IMG/VR virus record: IMGVR_UViG_3300020198_000009
Location: 1-64,000 of that record
Direction: 5' to 3' (one strand)
DNA length: 64,000 nt
Source: a virus
Each line of letters opens with the position of its first letter. Position 1 is the first letter of the stretch. This document shows positions 33,250 through 41,999 of this stretch, piece after piece. The notes beneath the pieces are model-generated. The model had not been told where the DNA came from and did not search any database. It saw only the letters and a list, made by a program, of their open reading frames with translations. The position numbers were made by a program, and so were the translations under genes.

Positions 33250-34365
33250 TCAGGCCAGATGACCCAGGTCGGGCCGGTACTTCTCGATGATGGCGCGAAA
33301 ACGCGTCCTGGTGCGATCTATCAGCTTCTTGATGGCCGCCGGAGTCTTGCCCACCTCCAGCCCGAAACCCCGAGATCCAGCGGTCGCGTCCAGCCCGTCG
33401 GGGGTCGCAACGATTTCCGAGACCTCGCCGGCGATGTCGCGCTCGTCGAGGGGCACGGTGTGGTGATAGAGTCCGTGGAATGCCCCGAAGACGCTGCCCT
33501 CCATCGCTGACAGGTGGCTGACCAGCTGATTGAGCGATTCGACCGTCTCGTCGCTGACCAGGTACTCGACCAGATCCGAGCCGATGGGCAGATCGGTGAC
33601 CTGGGCGTAGCCGGTGTCCTCCTTCTGACTGTCGGGGGCATGGCTCACATCGGTCGGGTGAATCGACAATGCCCCGCCCAGCAGTGCCTGAATGTGAATG
33701 GCCTTGGTGGTGCCGAGCATGCGCAACTCGTCATGGAGGGCCGCGGCGCTCTCGGGATCCGGGGCCGAGGTCACCACGACGGCATTTTCTGGGATATCGT
33801 CCTCGGGGCCTATCAACAGCAGCTTGATTTCAGTGGGTTCCGGTTCTTTTTTCAGTTTTTCCGGCTGACCTTCCGGATCTTCCGGGTTTTCCAGGAATTC
33901 CGTACGACTGGGCACGAGCTTGCGGGTCCTGGCCTTCTTGGCGACCGTCACGCGCACGACCTTCCATGGGAGATCCGGGGTGAAGGTCTCGCAGGCGTGC
34001 CGGTTGAGGATCTTCTTGAGCTTCATGATGTCCTGGAAGGGCACCTTGGCGGCATAGCCCATCTCCGAGAGGTACTTGACGATTTCCTTGCGGACATGCC
34101 AACCGGCAAACGTCAGCAACCGGTAGCCCTGGGACATGTCGAAATGCCGGATTCCATGGAGGAGGCCCAGGATGGCCGACTGCTCCAGGTCCGCATGCTC
34201 GACCCAGGTCGGGGCCGTGAAGCGGTTGATCATCGTGGCGACAAAGGGCCGATGCGCCTCGATGAGCTCCTGGACGGCCCACTTGGCTGCCCGCGCATCG
34301 GGCCCCTGGGCAACGGCCAGCAGTTCGTACTCGTGCTTGGCCGTGATGACCTTGTGCGGTTTCAA
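33250..34365 (-). CDS. Phage sigma-70-family factor
   Basis: 371 residues from a TTG that overlaps the upstream stop as TTGA, with GGAAAG upstream. Residues about 28-110 match sigma region 2: LIEAHRPFVATMINRF, EHADLEQSAILGLLHGIRHF then TFAGWHVRKEIVKYL. After a long charged linker, the C-terminus has LDERDIAGEVSEIV and GKTPAAIKKLIDRTRTRFRA, consistent with region 4 (the -35-binding helix-turn-helix). It would direct core polymerase to phage promoters. Its partner could be host RNA polymerase or the phage beta/beta-prime protein at 59346. The acidic linker with Pro/Glu (about 150-200) is unusual. Confidence 0.8.
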   Translation of the reverse strand: MKPHKVITAKHEYELLAVAQGPDARAAKWAVQELIEAHRPFVATMINRFTAPTWVEHADLEQSAILGLLHGIRHFDMSQGYRLLTFAGWHVRKEIVKYLSEMGYAAKVPFQDIMKLKKILNRHACETFTPDLPWKVVRVTVAKKARTRKLVPSRTEFLENPEDPEGQPEKLKKEPEPTEIKLLLIGPEDDIPENAVVVTSAPDPESAAALHDELRMLGTTKAIHIQALLGGALSIHPTDVSHAPDSQKEDTGYAQVTDLPIGSDLVEYLVSDETVESLNQLVSHLSAMEGSVFGAFHGLYHHTVPLDERDIAGEVSEIVATPDGLDATAGSRGFGLEVGKTPAAIKKLIDRTRTRFRAIIEKYRPDLGHLA

Positions 34366-34790
34366 GCAGCGGGACTCTTTCCGGCCTTGGCGGCCTCGTA
34401 GGCACGATCGCAACCCAGCGGCAACCCGACGTCATGCCCATGGTGGTAGCCGATCTGGGGATCGCGCCGGTAGCCGACCGCCGCCCGGGCCGGTCGCCAG
34501 GCCTCGCCCCCGAACGGCGACTGCTTGGGATAGCACAAGGTGTAGAGCACGGCCCAGAACGCTTCGAGCTGGTAGTCCGCCGGCACCTGGGGCAAGAAGC
34601 GCACGTGCTCGACCGTCATGCCGCCAGGCGCGAAGGCGAAGACGAGCTCCTCGATGGCAAAACCGCGATCCGCCAGGTCCTTGAGGGCGCATTCGATACC
34701 GATGCAAGCGTCGGCGAACTGGCCACCCCCTTCGCGCAACGCGGCCGCAATGGCCTCTTGGAGGTAGTCGGCTGCGTCGGATTCGGTCAC
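34362..34790 (-). CDS. Unknown protein coupled to the sigma factor (142 aa)
   Basis: GTG at 34790 with GGAG eight bases upstream; begins MTESDAADYLQEAIAAALRE. Helical N-terminal half, then FAFAPGGMTVEHVRFLPQVP and a His-rich segment (YRRDPQIGYHHGHDVGLP). Its stop shares TTGA with the sigma factor start, so the two are made together; an anti-sigma or sigma-partner role is possible but purely from position. Confidence 0.55.
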   Translation of the reverse strand: MTESDAADYLQEAIAAALREGGGQFADACIGIECALKDLADRGFAIEELVFAFAPGGMTVEHVRFLPQVPADYQLEAFWAVLYTLCYPKQSPFGGEAWRPARAAVGYRRDPQIGYHHGHDVGLPLGCDRAYEAAKAGKSPAA

Positions 34791-34803
34791 GAGGCCGGCT
34801 CCT

Positions 34804-34850
34804 ATAATCCCAATGGATAGGGTGGGACCGCAGAAAAAACGGTCCTACCA
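34804..34850 (+). promoter_or_regulatory. Sheath promoter and leader hairpin
   Basis: TATAAT at 34804-34809. In the leader, GGTGGGACCG (34822-34831) pairs with CGGTCCTACC (34841-34850), a 10-bp stem with one G-U pair around an A-rich loop; the 3' arm is an operator half-site. AAGGAG precedes the ATG at 34886. The divergent GTG gene at 34790 shares the region. Confidence 0.6.
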
Positions 34851-34885
34851 CAGAGTTTACCAGTCAACCAAGGAGCTCCGCAACC

Positions 34886-36814
34886 ATGATTGCCAGGTAC
34901 GTCCGGCCAGGCGTCGAGATCCAGCAGGTCTTCCTGTCAGCCAACCCCACGCTGGTAGCCCCCGACCTGCCGACGGTCGTCGTGGGTCCGAACTACCAAA
35001 TCGTCGAGGGCGGCGAGGGCGCGGCCTATGCGGGCGCCGAACTGGCCCTGGCCTACCCGGACCTCGAAGCGGGCGCCATCATCCTGGAAGACGAGGTGGG
35101 CGTCAAGCTCTCGGCCGTGATCAACAAGGTCATGGGCCAGGCCGATTTGACCTGCGACGTGGCAGACGATGCGCTGACCATCGAGCCGGGCGAGAATGAT
35201 CCCACCTTCGAGGCGACGGGCGTGGCGGTGGGCGATAGGATTGCCATCACCAAGGACAACGCGACCTACAGCGTCAAGGTCAAGGCCGTGGTCGACGCCA
35301 CCACGCTGACCATCGACAAGGATCTCGATCTGGCTGGCGCGGCCTTCCTGATCACCCGGCCGCATGCGGCCTTCTACATCCCGGTCGACTCGCTGACGGT
35401 CACGGCCGACGACGTGACCATCGCCGCAGACCTGATGGTCGACGACCTGTCGGTCTACAGCGCGACGGCCACGGTCGATTACCGGGCGTTGCGCACCGGT
35501 ACGGCCAACAAGCTGACGACCGTCAACCGGGCCAGCGACATCACCGCCAAGCTCGGGAAAATCGACGAGCTCAACCCGTTGGCCCTGGGCGCCTCGTTCG
35601 CCAAGGCCAACACGGTCAGCTCGGTGCTGGCCATGGGCATCGAGGGCACCGACGCGGCCGACTGGCTAACGGCCCTCGGCTTCTTGCAGAACGAGGACGT
35701 CTACACGGTGGTCCTGCTCACCCAGGACAGTGCCGTCCAGTCCCAGGTCAAGGCCCATGTCGACGGCATGTCGGTTCCCGAGAAGAGCCGTTTCCGCATC
35801 GGCTTCATCAATCTGGCCCACCCGCGCGAGTCGGTTGCGGCCGAACCGCTCACCCAGGCCTCCCTGGTCCGGGCCGGCGGGGTGGTCAGCGTCTCGCATG
35901 CCCAGGCCAATTTCTCGGGCAACGTCCTGGCCGGCGACTACGTCATCGTCACCAAGCGCACCGCCGCCCCGGCGACCGCCGATCCGACCCTGGAGGGGGC
36001 CTACATGGTCTCCTCGGTCAAGAATGACAGCACGTTGGTCGTCGAGTCCAAGCAGTACACCGGCTCGAATGGCACGTACAGCTTCGTCAAGAATCTCACG
36101 CAGGATTTCGCGGCCAACTCGGTTGACATCAAGGTGGTCCGGGTCCTCGACAAGGACGGCCAGGCGATGGCCATCGCCCGGACCGCCGATTCGTACGGCG
36201 ACCGCCGGATCTTCTACATCACCAACCACGAGTGCGCGGCCACCGTTGGCGGCCAGGACCTGGTGCTGCCGGGCTACTACCTGTGCGCGGGCTTTGGCGG
36301 CATGAACGCCGGCAACCCGCCCCACCAGGGCTTCACCAACCTGGGCCTGCTGGGCTTCAAGAAGGTCCACTACGGGTCGAAGTACTTCAACGAGGATCAG
36401 TGCCAGCTCATCGCGGGATCGGGCGGTTGGCTGGTTATGCAGGAAACCGACGAGGGCCTGCCCTTCGCCTACCTCCAGACCTCGACCGACAACAGCACCA
36501 TCCAGCGCCGGGAGCTGTCCATCACCAAGACCCTCGACTACTACAGCAAGGGCCTCAAGGCAGTGGTGGGTCGCTTCATCGGCCCGTACAACATCGTCGA
36601 CGAGACCCTTACGGCGCTGCACAACGGCATCGAAGGCTTCCATCAGGGTCTCAAGAGCACGCGGTACGACAAGATTGGCGCGGTGCTCCTATCGGCCGAA
36701 ATCGTCGAGATCAAGCAGGACGATCTCGAATCGGATACCACCCGCATCACCACCCAGGTCGACATCCCGACGCCCTTCAACCGTGCCAAGGTGCGGGTCG
36801 AAGTCCAGTCGTAG
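34886..36814 (+). CDS. Contractile tail sheath protein
   Basis: 642 residues. The N-terminus RPGVEIQQVFLSANPTLVAP and the C-terminus ending TTQVDIPTPFNRAKVRVEV are the conserved ends through which sheath subunits interlock. A long inserted beta-rich region (about 70-210) and a sheath core with TSTDNSTIQRRELSITKTLD follow. It makes the phage a myovirus type. AAGGAG ribosome site, strong promoter upstream, and the two tube-like genes follow directly. Confidence 0.8.
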   Translation: MIARYVRPGVEIQQVFLSANPTLVAPDLPTVVVGPNYQIVEGGEGAAYAGAELALAYPDLEAGAIILEDEVGVKLSAVINKVMGQADLTCDVADDALTIEPGENDPTFEATGVAVGDRIAITKDNATYSVKVKAVVDATTLTIDKDLDLAGAAFLITRPHAAFYIPVDSLTVTADDVTIAADLMVDDLSVYSATATVDYRALRTGTANKLTTVNRASDITAKLGKIDELNPLALGASFAKANTVSSVLAMGIEGTDAADWLTALGFLQNEDVYTVVLLTQDSAVQSQVKAHVDGMSVPEKSRFRIGFINLAHPRESVAAEPLTQASLVRAGGVVSVSHAQANFSGNVLAGDYVIVTKRTAAPATADPTLEGAYMVSSVKNDSTLVVESKQYTGSNGTYSFVKNLTQDFAANSVDIKVVRVLDKDGQAMAIARTADSYGDRRIFYITNHECAATVGGQDLVLPGYYLCAGFGGMNAGNPPHQGFTNLGLLGFKKVHYGSKYFNEDQCQLIAGSGGWLVMQETDEGLPFAYLQTSTDNSTIQRRELSITKTLDYYSKGLKAVVGRFIGPYNIVDETLTALHNGIEGFHQGLKSTRYDKIGAVLLSAEIVEIKQDDLESDTTRITTQVDIPTPFNRAKVRVEVQS

Positions 36815-36827
36815 GAGGAGCAGGTAG

Positions 36828-37598
36828 ATGGGTTCGCTTTCAGAGTTCCTGGCCCAGGAGAACTTCTTCAAGGACACCGCCCTGGTGGGTGGCAGCACTC
36901 CGAACCTCGACTTCGCCAACAAGTTCGTCCAGTTCAACGACGACCCGCTGCGGGTAGCCTCGGGCGAGGCATCCATCCTGTTTGCCGGGCCGCCCATCCT
37001 GGGCAAGCCGGCTGGCGACTTCGCCAGCCTGCTCATGCCCATCGGCGGCGTCCAGGGCATCCAGGACGGGGGCACGGCCAACGTGGTGCCCTATCGCGAG
37101 GTGGGCTCGAAGCTCAAGCGCGCCGCTCGCGCCAGCGCCGACTACCGCATCAGCATCGGCAAGGTCGTGACCTGGCACTCGAACCTGCTCCACGCGTTCT
37201 ACTCCTGGATCCCCAAGCTGACGAGCAAGACCACCACGTCGAAAGAACTGGAGATGCTCCTGGCACCGGGCAGCCCCAACGCGGGCGGCGGCAGCGATTC
37301 GACCGAAAAGAAGGAGGTCGGCCTGGGGCACTGGATCAACCTGGATTCGGACATCTTCGCCGTGCCATTCGGCTGCCTGTTCCTGACCGTCACGGGCGGC
37401 GGCGAGATCCTGTCGCAGGAGTACTGGGAGCGCTGCCTGATCGCCGATCTCGGCAAGACGACCGGCGCGGGCCAACCCATGATCCAGGAGCAGGTCAGCC
37501 TGATCGTGGGCCGGAAGGTCCCGGCCGGCAACATCGCGGTCGGCATGACGGGGGCCAAGTTCAAGATCACGACCGGCAACGTCCCAGCCTCCAGATAG
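36828..37598 (+). CDS. Tail-tube-like protein 1 (256 aa)
   Basis: GGAGG ahead of the ATG. Beta-rich; conserved blocks shared with the next gene: PIGGVQGIQDG near residue 63, LKRAARASADYRISIGKVVT, a W-x-SNLLHAFY segment, then SDIFAVPFGCLF and SQEYWERCL. Position directly after the sheath is where phages encode the tail tube, the basis for the call. Probably one of two tube or tube-terminator proteins. Confidence 0.6.
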   Translation: MGSLSEFLAQENFFKDTALVGGSTPNLDFANKFVQFNDDPLRVASGEASILFAGPPILGKPAGDFASLLMPIGGVQGIQDGGTANVVPYREVGSKLKRAARASADYRISIGKVVTWHSNLLHAFYSWIPKLTSKTTTSKELEMLLAPGSPNAGGGSDSTEKKEVGLGHWINLDSDIFAVPFGCLFLTVTGGGEILSQEYWERCLIADLGKTTGAGQPMIQEQVSLIVGRKVPAGNIAVGMTGAKFKITTGNVPASR

Positions 37599-37607
37599 GC
37601 GGCAGAA

Positions 37608-38417
37608 ATGGCCGGCCTGCGAGATCTCGACGGGCGCCGCTACGACGCCTTCACGAGGCTGGGCGACAGCGAAGCCCCGCCTAATCCGACCTCCAAGGTC
37701 GTCTGGCGAGACGAGCTGGCGGGAGACCTGCCCAACCCGGCCTTCACCTTCCTGCTCTCGGGTCCGCCCGAGGCGGCCATGGCCCATGTCGGGTCCATGA
37801 CCCCCATCGGCATGGTGCAGGGCATCCAGTACGCCACCGCCCGGCAATCGGCCGACATCCCCGAACTGGGCGCCAAGCACTACCACACCTTCGGGTCGCG
37901 GTTCAAGCACAACATCACCATCGGGCGCATCTGGGCGCGATCGGCCAATCTGCTCGGAGCCCTGTACCGCTGGCACATCCGGCAACTCACGACCGATAAC
38001 GTCCAGGGCGGAAGCCCGGGAGCCAGGCTGATGTACGACCCGGCTTACCGGCAGCCCGTCGAGGCCAAGGCGCCCACGGTACCCGCAAGGGATCAGGGGC
38101 GAAGCTACCAGATCATGAGCGTCGATTCCGACCTGCTGGCCATCCCGCTGGGCCTGTACGTGCTCTACCTGACCGACGACGGCCAGGCGATCGCCGGCGA
38201 GTTCTGGGAGCGCTGCATGGTCATGCAGCTCGCCCGGGCGATCGACGTCAACAACCCGCTCATGCTGGAGAACATGCAGCTGGTCGCCCGGCGCGTGGTC
38301 CCTATGCTCTTCGGGGCGCCCTCGGGCGGCTTTGCTCGCCAGAAGGTGATCATCCCGGATCGCTCCGAGGGGCCCGACTTCCGCCCACCCCCGCGCCCCG
38401 CCATGGAATCGGCCTAG
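37608..38417 (+). CDS. Tail-tube-like protein 2, paralogue of the preceding gene (269 aa)
   Basis: Shares with the previous gene PIGMVQGIQ, a RFKHNITIGRIWARSANLLG block aligned with the other protein's IGKVVTWHSNLLHAF, then SDLLAIPLGLYVLYLTDDGQ and GEFWERCMVMQLARA, and LVARRVVP near the end. This is a tandem duplication that diverged widely. One copy may form the tube and the other a tube-end or neck protein. It ends overlapping a convergent small gene by four bases. Confidence 0.6.
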   Translation: MAGLRDLDGRRYDAFTRLGDSEAPPNPTSKVVWRDELAGDLPNPAFTFLLSGPPEAAMAHVGSMTPIGMVQGIQYATARQSADIPELGAKHYHTFGSRFKHNITIGRIWARSANLLGALYRWHIRQLTTDNVQGGSPGARLMYDPAYRQPVEAKAPTVPARDQGRSYQIMSVDSDLLAIPLGLYVLYLTDDGQAIAGEFWERCMVMQLARAIDVNNPLMLENMQLVARRVVPMLFGAPSGGFARQKVIIPDRSEGPDFRPPPRPAMESA

Positions 38418-38614
38418 GCTTCGAGGCGCGGCAACGGACCGACGTCCGGTGCCAGCCGGGGCAGACCCATGTCGGGCAGGACGGACTCGGACGACGTGTC
38501 AGGACCAGACGCCGGTTTCGGGGTTGCGCGTGCCAGGTCCTGCTCCAGTCGCCGAAGGTCGATACCCGGGCCCATCCTCCGCACCGCCGAGCGAATCCTT
38601 TGCCATGGCTGCAT
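38414..38614 (-). CDS. Small protein overlapping the next gene out of frame (66 aa)
   Basis: Begins MQPWQRIRSAVRRMGPGIDL and ends with a Pro-rich tail (DMGLPRLAPDVGPLPRLEA). GGAGGTG lies five bases before the ATG, one of the best ribosome sites in the block, although the first 116 bases overlap the 3' end of the 314-residue gene in another frame. A translated overlapping gene is likely; function unknown. Confidence 0.5.
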   Translation of the reverse strand: MQPWQRIRSAVRRMGPGIDLRRLEQDLARATPKPASGPDTSSESVLPDMGLPRLAPDVGPLPRLEA

Positions 38615-39443
38615 CGAGCACCTCCGCGAAGACCGTCTCGAAATCCCGGCCCTCGACCGGATCGAGATACCACATCCGGGATCTGTCTGGAAAGGCGAAG
38701 TCGGGGATGGGCAGGCGCGCCAGCGGCCCACCGATGTCGGCTTCCTTGATCGTGAGGATCTGGCGCACGCCATAGCGCCGGCGCTCGGTGCGCTGGACGC
38801 CCGTGACGTGCCAGACGTGGTTGGGCGGCACCATCTCGACCAGCACATCCTCGGGGGCGATGAGCGTCCAGTTGCTGGTCCAGCAGTTCCCGTTGGAATT
38901 CTCGCTGATGATTTCCTCGCGCACCTCGACCCCCTGGCTCTTGAGGGCCTGGATGCCGATGTAAAAGGGGACCGGTGGGTAGTAGCCGCCCTCCAGGCCA
39001 ACCCCGAAGCACACGGTGCAGTTGCTTCCGGCCGGCCCGCGCACCGGATCGCGCGCGCAGCGCGTACAGCGCTTGCCGCTGCGCCGACGCGCGTAGAGCA
39101 GGGCCGGCACGCCATCGAAACGGGCCAGCTGGAAGCGCTCGCGCCGCCCGAAGCGCAGGGCCGCATCGTCGGGGGCCACCGACAGCGCCGCGACGTTCGA
39201 GACCACCCGCTCGCCCTCGACGATGGCCTCAACCCGGTAGAAAAGTGGATCGAACTTGCCGTGACGCACGATGCGATCGACGTAGGCCAGGGCCTTGACG
39301 GCCCCCACCGGCTCGAAACCCGTGACGGCGCTGCCCGAGCGCTGGACCTCGAAGCGCACGTCGTCCTCGATGTCCTCGGAGGGCTCCCAGCGCAGCGCAA
39401 TGCGATCGTGCGACACGAAGAGCGTCTGGAGCCGGATCTCCAT
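38499..39443 (-). CDS. Zinc-containing virion-cluster protein (314 aa)
   Basis: Starts MEIRLQTLFVSHDRIALRWE: an immunoglobulin or fibronectin-like beta domain in residues 1-90 (SHDRIALRWEPSEDIEDDVR). Then a four-Cys zinc cluster, CTRC near residue 126 and CTVC near residue 142. A beta-rich C-terminal domain and a Gly/Ala tail follow. It sits in the leftward head-to-tail block between a 173-residue protein and the sheath cluster, so a neck or tail-completion role is possible. Confidence 0.55.
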   Translation of the reverse strand: MEIRLQTLFVSHDRIALRWEPSEDIEDDVRFEVQRSGSAVTGFEPVGAVKALAYVDRIVRHGKFDPLFYRVEAIVEGERVVSNVAALSVAPDDAALRFGRRERFQLARFDGVPALLYARRRSGKRCTRCARDPVRGPAGSNCTVCFGVGLEGGYYPPVPFYIGIQALKSQGVEVREEIISENSNGNCWTSNWTLIAPEDVLVEMVPPNHVWHVTGVQRTERRRYGVRQILTIKEADIGGPLARLPIPDFAFPDRSRMWYLDPVEGRDFETVFAEVLDAAMAKDSLGGAEDGPGYRPSATGAGPGTRNPETGVWS

Positions 39444-39446
39444 GGC

Positions 39447-39968
39447 CTAGAGCCAGCCCCAGCCGCCGGGCGACCCGACCCCCGACCAGCCGTTGGCGAC
39501 GTTGAGGCGTGCCTTGAGCTTGTTCATGCGATCGTCGTTGCGCGCCTCCTCGTGGCGGGCGATTTGCAGCAATGGCTGCCATTGCTCGTGGATGGGCACC
39601 TGCAAGCCGGCATCCTGGGCCGACCATTGCTGGCGGGCATGCCAGGTGTAGAGCTTCTGGAGGGCGCCCGCGACGGCCATGTCTTCGAGCAGTTTCCGAT
39701 CGGGGAAGTCCTTGGGCCCATACTGGGTGAACATGGGCGGTGCGGCATTGAACTCGGCGATGGCGTCGACCACGCAGTTGCAGTACTCGTCGTCGGTGAG
39801 CTCGTAGCGCACCAGCTCGTTGAGGTGCGGGTAGTCGCGCAACTCGCCCCGCACGTCCTCGATGGTGATGGCCACCTGGTCCATCACGTCGGCCGGAATC
39901 GGCACCTTGGCCTGGTTCTCATCGAGGGTGTAACCCTTGATGAGATCCTTGGCGCCGTAGGTGGGCAT
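39447..39968 (-). CDS. Possible head-completion/neck protein (173 aa)
   Basis: Helical, acidic; begins MPTYGAKDLIKGYTLDENQA. Charged helices (LTDDEYCNCVVDAIAEFNAA and KLYTWHARQQWSAQDAGLQV) end in a Gly/Trp C-terminus (GVGSPGGWGWL). AAAGGA precedes the ATG. The size and place between capsid-cluster genes and the tail sheath fit a connector, but I do not recognise the family. Confidence 0.5.
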   Translation of the reverse strand: MPTYGAKDLIKGYTLDENQAKVPIPADVMDQVAITIEDVRGELRDYPHLNELVRYELTDDEYCNCVVDAIAEFNAAPPMFTQYGPKDFPDRKLLEDMAVAGALQKLYTWHARQQWSAQDAGLQVPIHEQWQPLLQIARHEEARNDDRMNKLKARLNVANGWSGVGSPGGWGWL

Positions 39969-40050
39969 GGTAGGGTCCTTTCACCAGCAGGCGCCCGCGG
40001 CCGAACCGCGAGCGCCGGGCTGTTGTCGGGTGTCTAGGGGGGGGCGTCGG

Positions 40051-40422
40051 TTATCTCTTGCCGCGCCGCCGCGGCTTGGCGCTGACCCGCTCGGGCCCCA
40101 TGGCCTCGGGCTCGGGAGACTGATCGTCGGCGTCGGTGGCCAGCGGGTCGTCGACCAGGATGGCTGGACCTTCCGGGGCCGGCTCGGGCGCCGGTGGCGA
40201 GGCGGCTGCCATGGCCGGCTTAGGCCTGGGCTTGGCCTCGACCTTGACGGGCGCCGGGCCGATGGCAATCCGGGGCGGATTGGCTTCCAGCCAGCGCCGG
40301 CCGTGATGGCGCAGCCAGTGGTCGAACTGGCGCTGCTCGATGTCCCGGCCCTGGCCCGGGCCGATGGACTTGCCGGCCACGACGATCGTGGCGCGATCGA
40401 GCAGATTGGTCACATAGGGCAT
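40051..40422 (-). CDS. Small protein with Pro/Ala-rich tail (123 aa)
   Basis: Start MPYVTNLLDRATIVVAGKSI set by the promoter at 40441-40462; earlier starts would precede the transcript. A folded N-terminal 60 residues (RDIEQRQFDHWLRHHGRRWL) leads to a low-complexity Pro/Ala tail ending in a basic KPRRRGKR. May be a head-vertex or spacer protein; unknown. Confidence 0.55.
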   Translation of the reverse strand: MPYVTNLLDRATIVVAGKSIGPGQGRDIEQRQFDHWLRHHGRRWLEANPPRIAIGPAPVKVEAKPRPKPAMAAASPPAPEPAPEGPAILVDDPLATDADDQSPEPEAMGPERVSAKPRRRGKR

Positions 40423-40440
40423 GCCGCTTCCTCGCTCTGT

Positions 40441-40462
40441 AGGTCCTACCACTTGAATTATA
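40441..40462 (-). promoter_or_regulatory. Phage promoter with downstream operator
   Basis: Minus-strand TATAAT (40457-40462) followed by TCAAG and the operator GGTAGGACC (40442-40450), almost the same as at 33215-33236. About 19 bases then lead to the ATG at 40422. Confidence 0.65.
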
Positions 40463-40513
40463 GGCCGCCGCCCTGCGAGGGGCGACGGCCAGACCAGGCT
40501 CGCGGGCGCCGAC

Positions 40514-41443
40514 CTAGGTCAACGTCTGCTTGAGCACGCCGCGCCGGTTCATGATTGACCGACCGATGATTTCGCGCGTATTGGTCGAGAGGATGCCGTC
40601 CTCGAACTTGAGCCACTGCTCGGCGTCGGCGAGCATCTTGGCGACGCCCAGGTACTTCTGGGGGGCCAGGTAGTATAGTATGCCTTCTGGGATGACGTCC
40701 GAATTATTCGTCGTCGCCCAGACAAGGCCGAACCAGGACTTGTAGCTCGTAGCGTCGCCCTTGGCGCCGTGTTCGACGATCGGCTGCATCACCAGCGAGC
40801 CCACTTCGCTGCTATTCCAACGAAGGATGTCTGCGTACGTCGCTTCGTGCAGCGCTACGCTCTGGACCATCAGTCGATTCCGGCTGACGGCCTTGAGCGC
40901 CTCGGACAGGGCGTCCTTGCTGAACGGGGCTGCGCTGGAGATGTCGTTGTCGTCACCGACCGAAGCGACACAGCGCTCGAAAGCGTTCACCAGGAAGATG
41001 TCCTCGACCGCGAGGATGTCATTCTTGGCGACGCTTTCGACAAAAGTTCGTATCGGGTAGTTGTTGGCGAGCAGCTGGGTCTCGGTCAGGCGGATCGTCT
41101 TGGTCTTGATGGGTTTGAAGTACACCGGCGCGACGCTCGACCGGAACCAGAGATCCTTGGACGGCTGCATGAAGTCGACGGCCGTCGCCAAGTACTCGTT
41201 GAACTGAACGGCCACCGGCACGAAAATGACCGGCACGTCGGGATAGTCCTTGTCGGTCGACAGCTGCATGGGCGTCACCGGCTCGAAGGGGAGCAGGCGA
41301 CGGCCGATGCCGTCTTCCCGGAGCAGGGTCAGGACGATGTCCTCGTTGATGGTGTTGGCCACCTTCTCGCGGCCCGCTTCGCCGTTGCGCAATTCGAGCA
41401 AAAGGCCCTGATTGAGCGTCCGGGCGTCTGCCATGTCACTCAT
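40514..41443 (-). CDS. Major capsid protein
   Basis: 309 residues, beginning MSDMADARTLNQGLLLELRN and with ATINEDIV-like helix, then a beta region (VAPVYFKPIKTKTIRLTETQ) and an alpha/beta core with NAFERCVASVGDDNDISSAA, a P-loop-like ILYYLAPQKYLGVAKMLADA. This is a compact HK97-type coat. Strong GAGGAGAA ribosome site. The transcription order protease, scaffold-like proteins, decoration, capsid supports the assignment. Stop at 40514 is followed by the next promoter. Confidence 0.7.
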   Translation of the reverse strand: MSDMADARTLNQGLLLELRNGEAGREKVANTINEDIVLTLLREDGIGRRLLPFEPVTPMQLSTDKDYPDVPVIFVPVAVQFNEYLATAVDFMQPSKDLWFRSSVAPVYFKPIKTKTIRLTETQLLANNYPIRTFVESVAKNDILAVEDIFLVNAFERCVASVGDDNDISSAAPFSKDALSEALKAVSRNRLMVQSVALHEATYADILRWNSSEVGSLVMQPIVEHGAKGDATSYKSWFGLVWATTNNSDVIPEGILYYLAPQKYLGVAKMLADAEQWLKFEDGILSTNTREIIGRSIMNRRGVLKQTLT

Positions 41444-41468
41444 TGTTCGTTTCTCCTCGTTGCTGCGC

Positions 41469-41981
41469 TTACAGCGTGATGCGCGCGGCGATTGAGCTCG
41501 CGCCGACCACTGTCGCCGGAGCCAGGACCTGCCCGATGACCGTGTCGTTGTCGCCGGCCACGTCGAGCTTGCCGTTGGTGATGGTGAGGTTGGCGCCGGC
41601 CGTGTAGTCAGCCAGCTGGGTGCCGCCGTCGGCGATGGTGAGCACCGCGCTCGGCCAGACGCCCTCGATGGTGCCGGCCAGGCCGGTGGGAGTGTCGGTG
41701 CGATCCTCGCCCGGGAATGCGCTGTTCTCGTCGACGATCGCGATGATGCGCTCGGAAAACGCCGTGAAGATGAGCACGCGCTTGCCGGCCGCGGTGTCGG
41801 CCGAGACCCACTTGCCCTGGCCGTCCGGCTTGAGGAACATTCCGTCCTTGATCGCGGCCGCCACGTCGACGGTACTCGCGAGCGGGCAGGGCTGCTTGTA
41901 GTAGTTGCCGGCGATCAGATCGAACTTGCCATCGTCGATGGTCTTGCGCAGATCGCCCGGCTTACCGAAACTGATAGGCAT
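41469..41981 (-). CDS. Head decoration/cement-type protein
   Basis: 170 residues; short beta-rich protein: MPISFGKPGDLRKTIDDGKF, DVAAAIKDGMFLKPDGQGKW, then TLAGTIEGVW-type segments. The layout resembles capsid decoration proteins that bind HK97-type coats and are encoded just upstream of the capsid gene. Ends 25 bases before the capsid ATG. Assigned from fold-like features and position, not from a diagnostic motif. Confidence 0.55.
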   Translation of the reverse strand: MPISFGKPGDLRKTIDDGKFDLIAGNYYKQPCPLASTVDVAAAIKDGMFLKPDGQGKWVSADTAAGKRVLIFTAFSERIIAIVDENSAFPGEDRTDTPTGLAGTIEGVWPSAVLTIADGGTQLADYTAGANLTITNGKLDVAGDNDTVIGQVLAPATVVGASSIAARITL

Positions 41982-41999
41982 GGTCTTTGCGTCTCCTCG

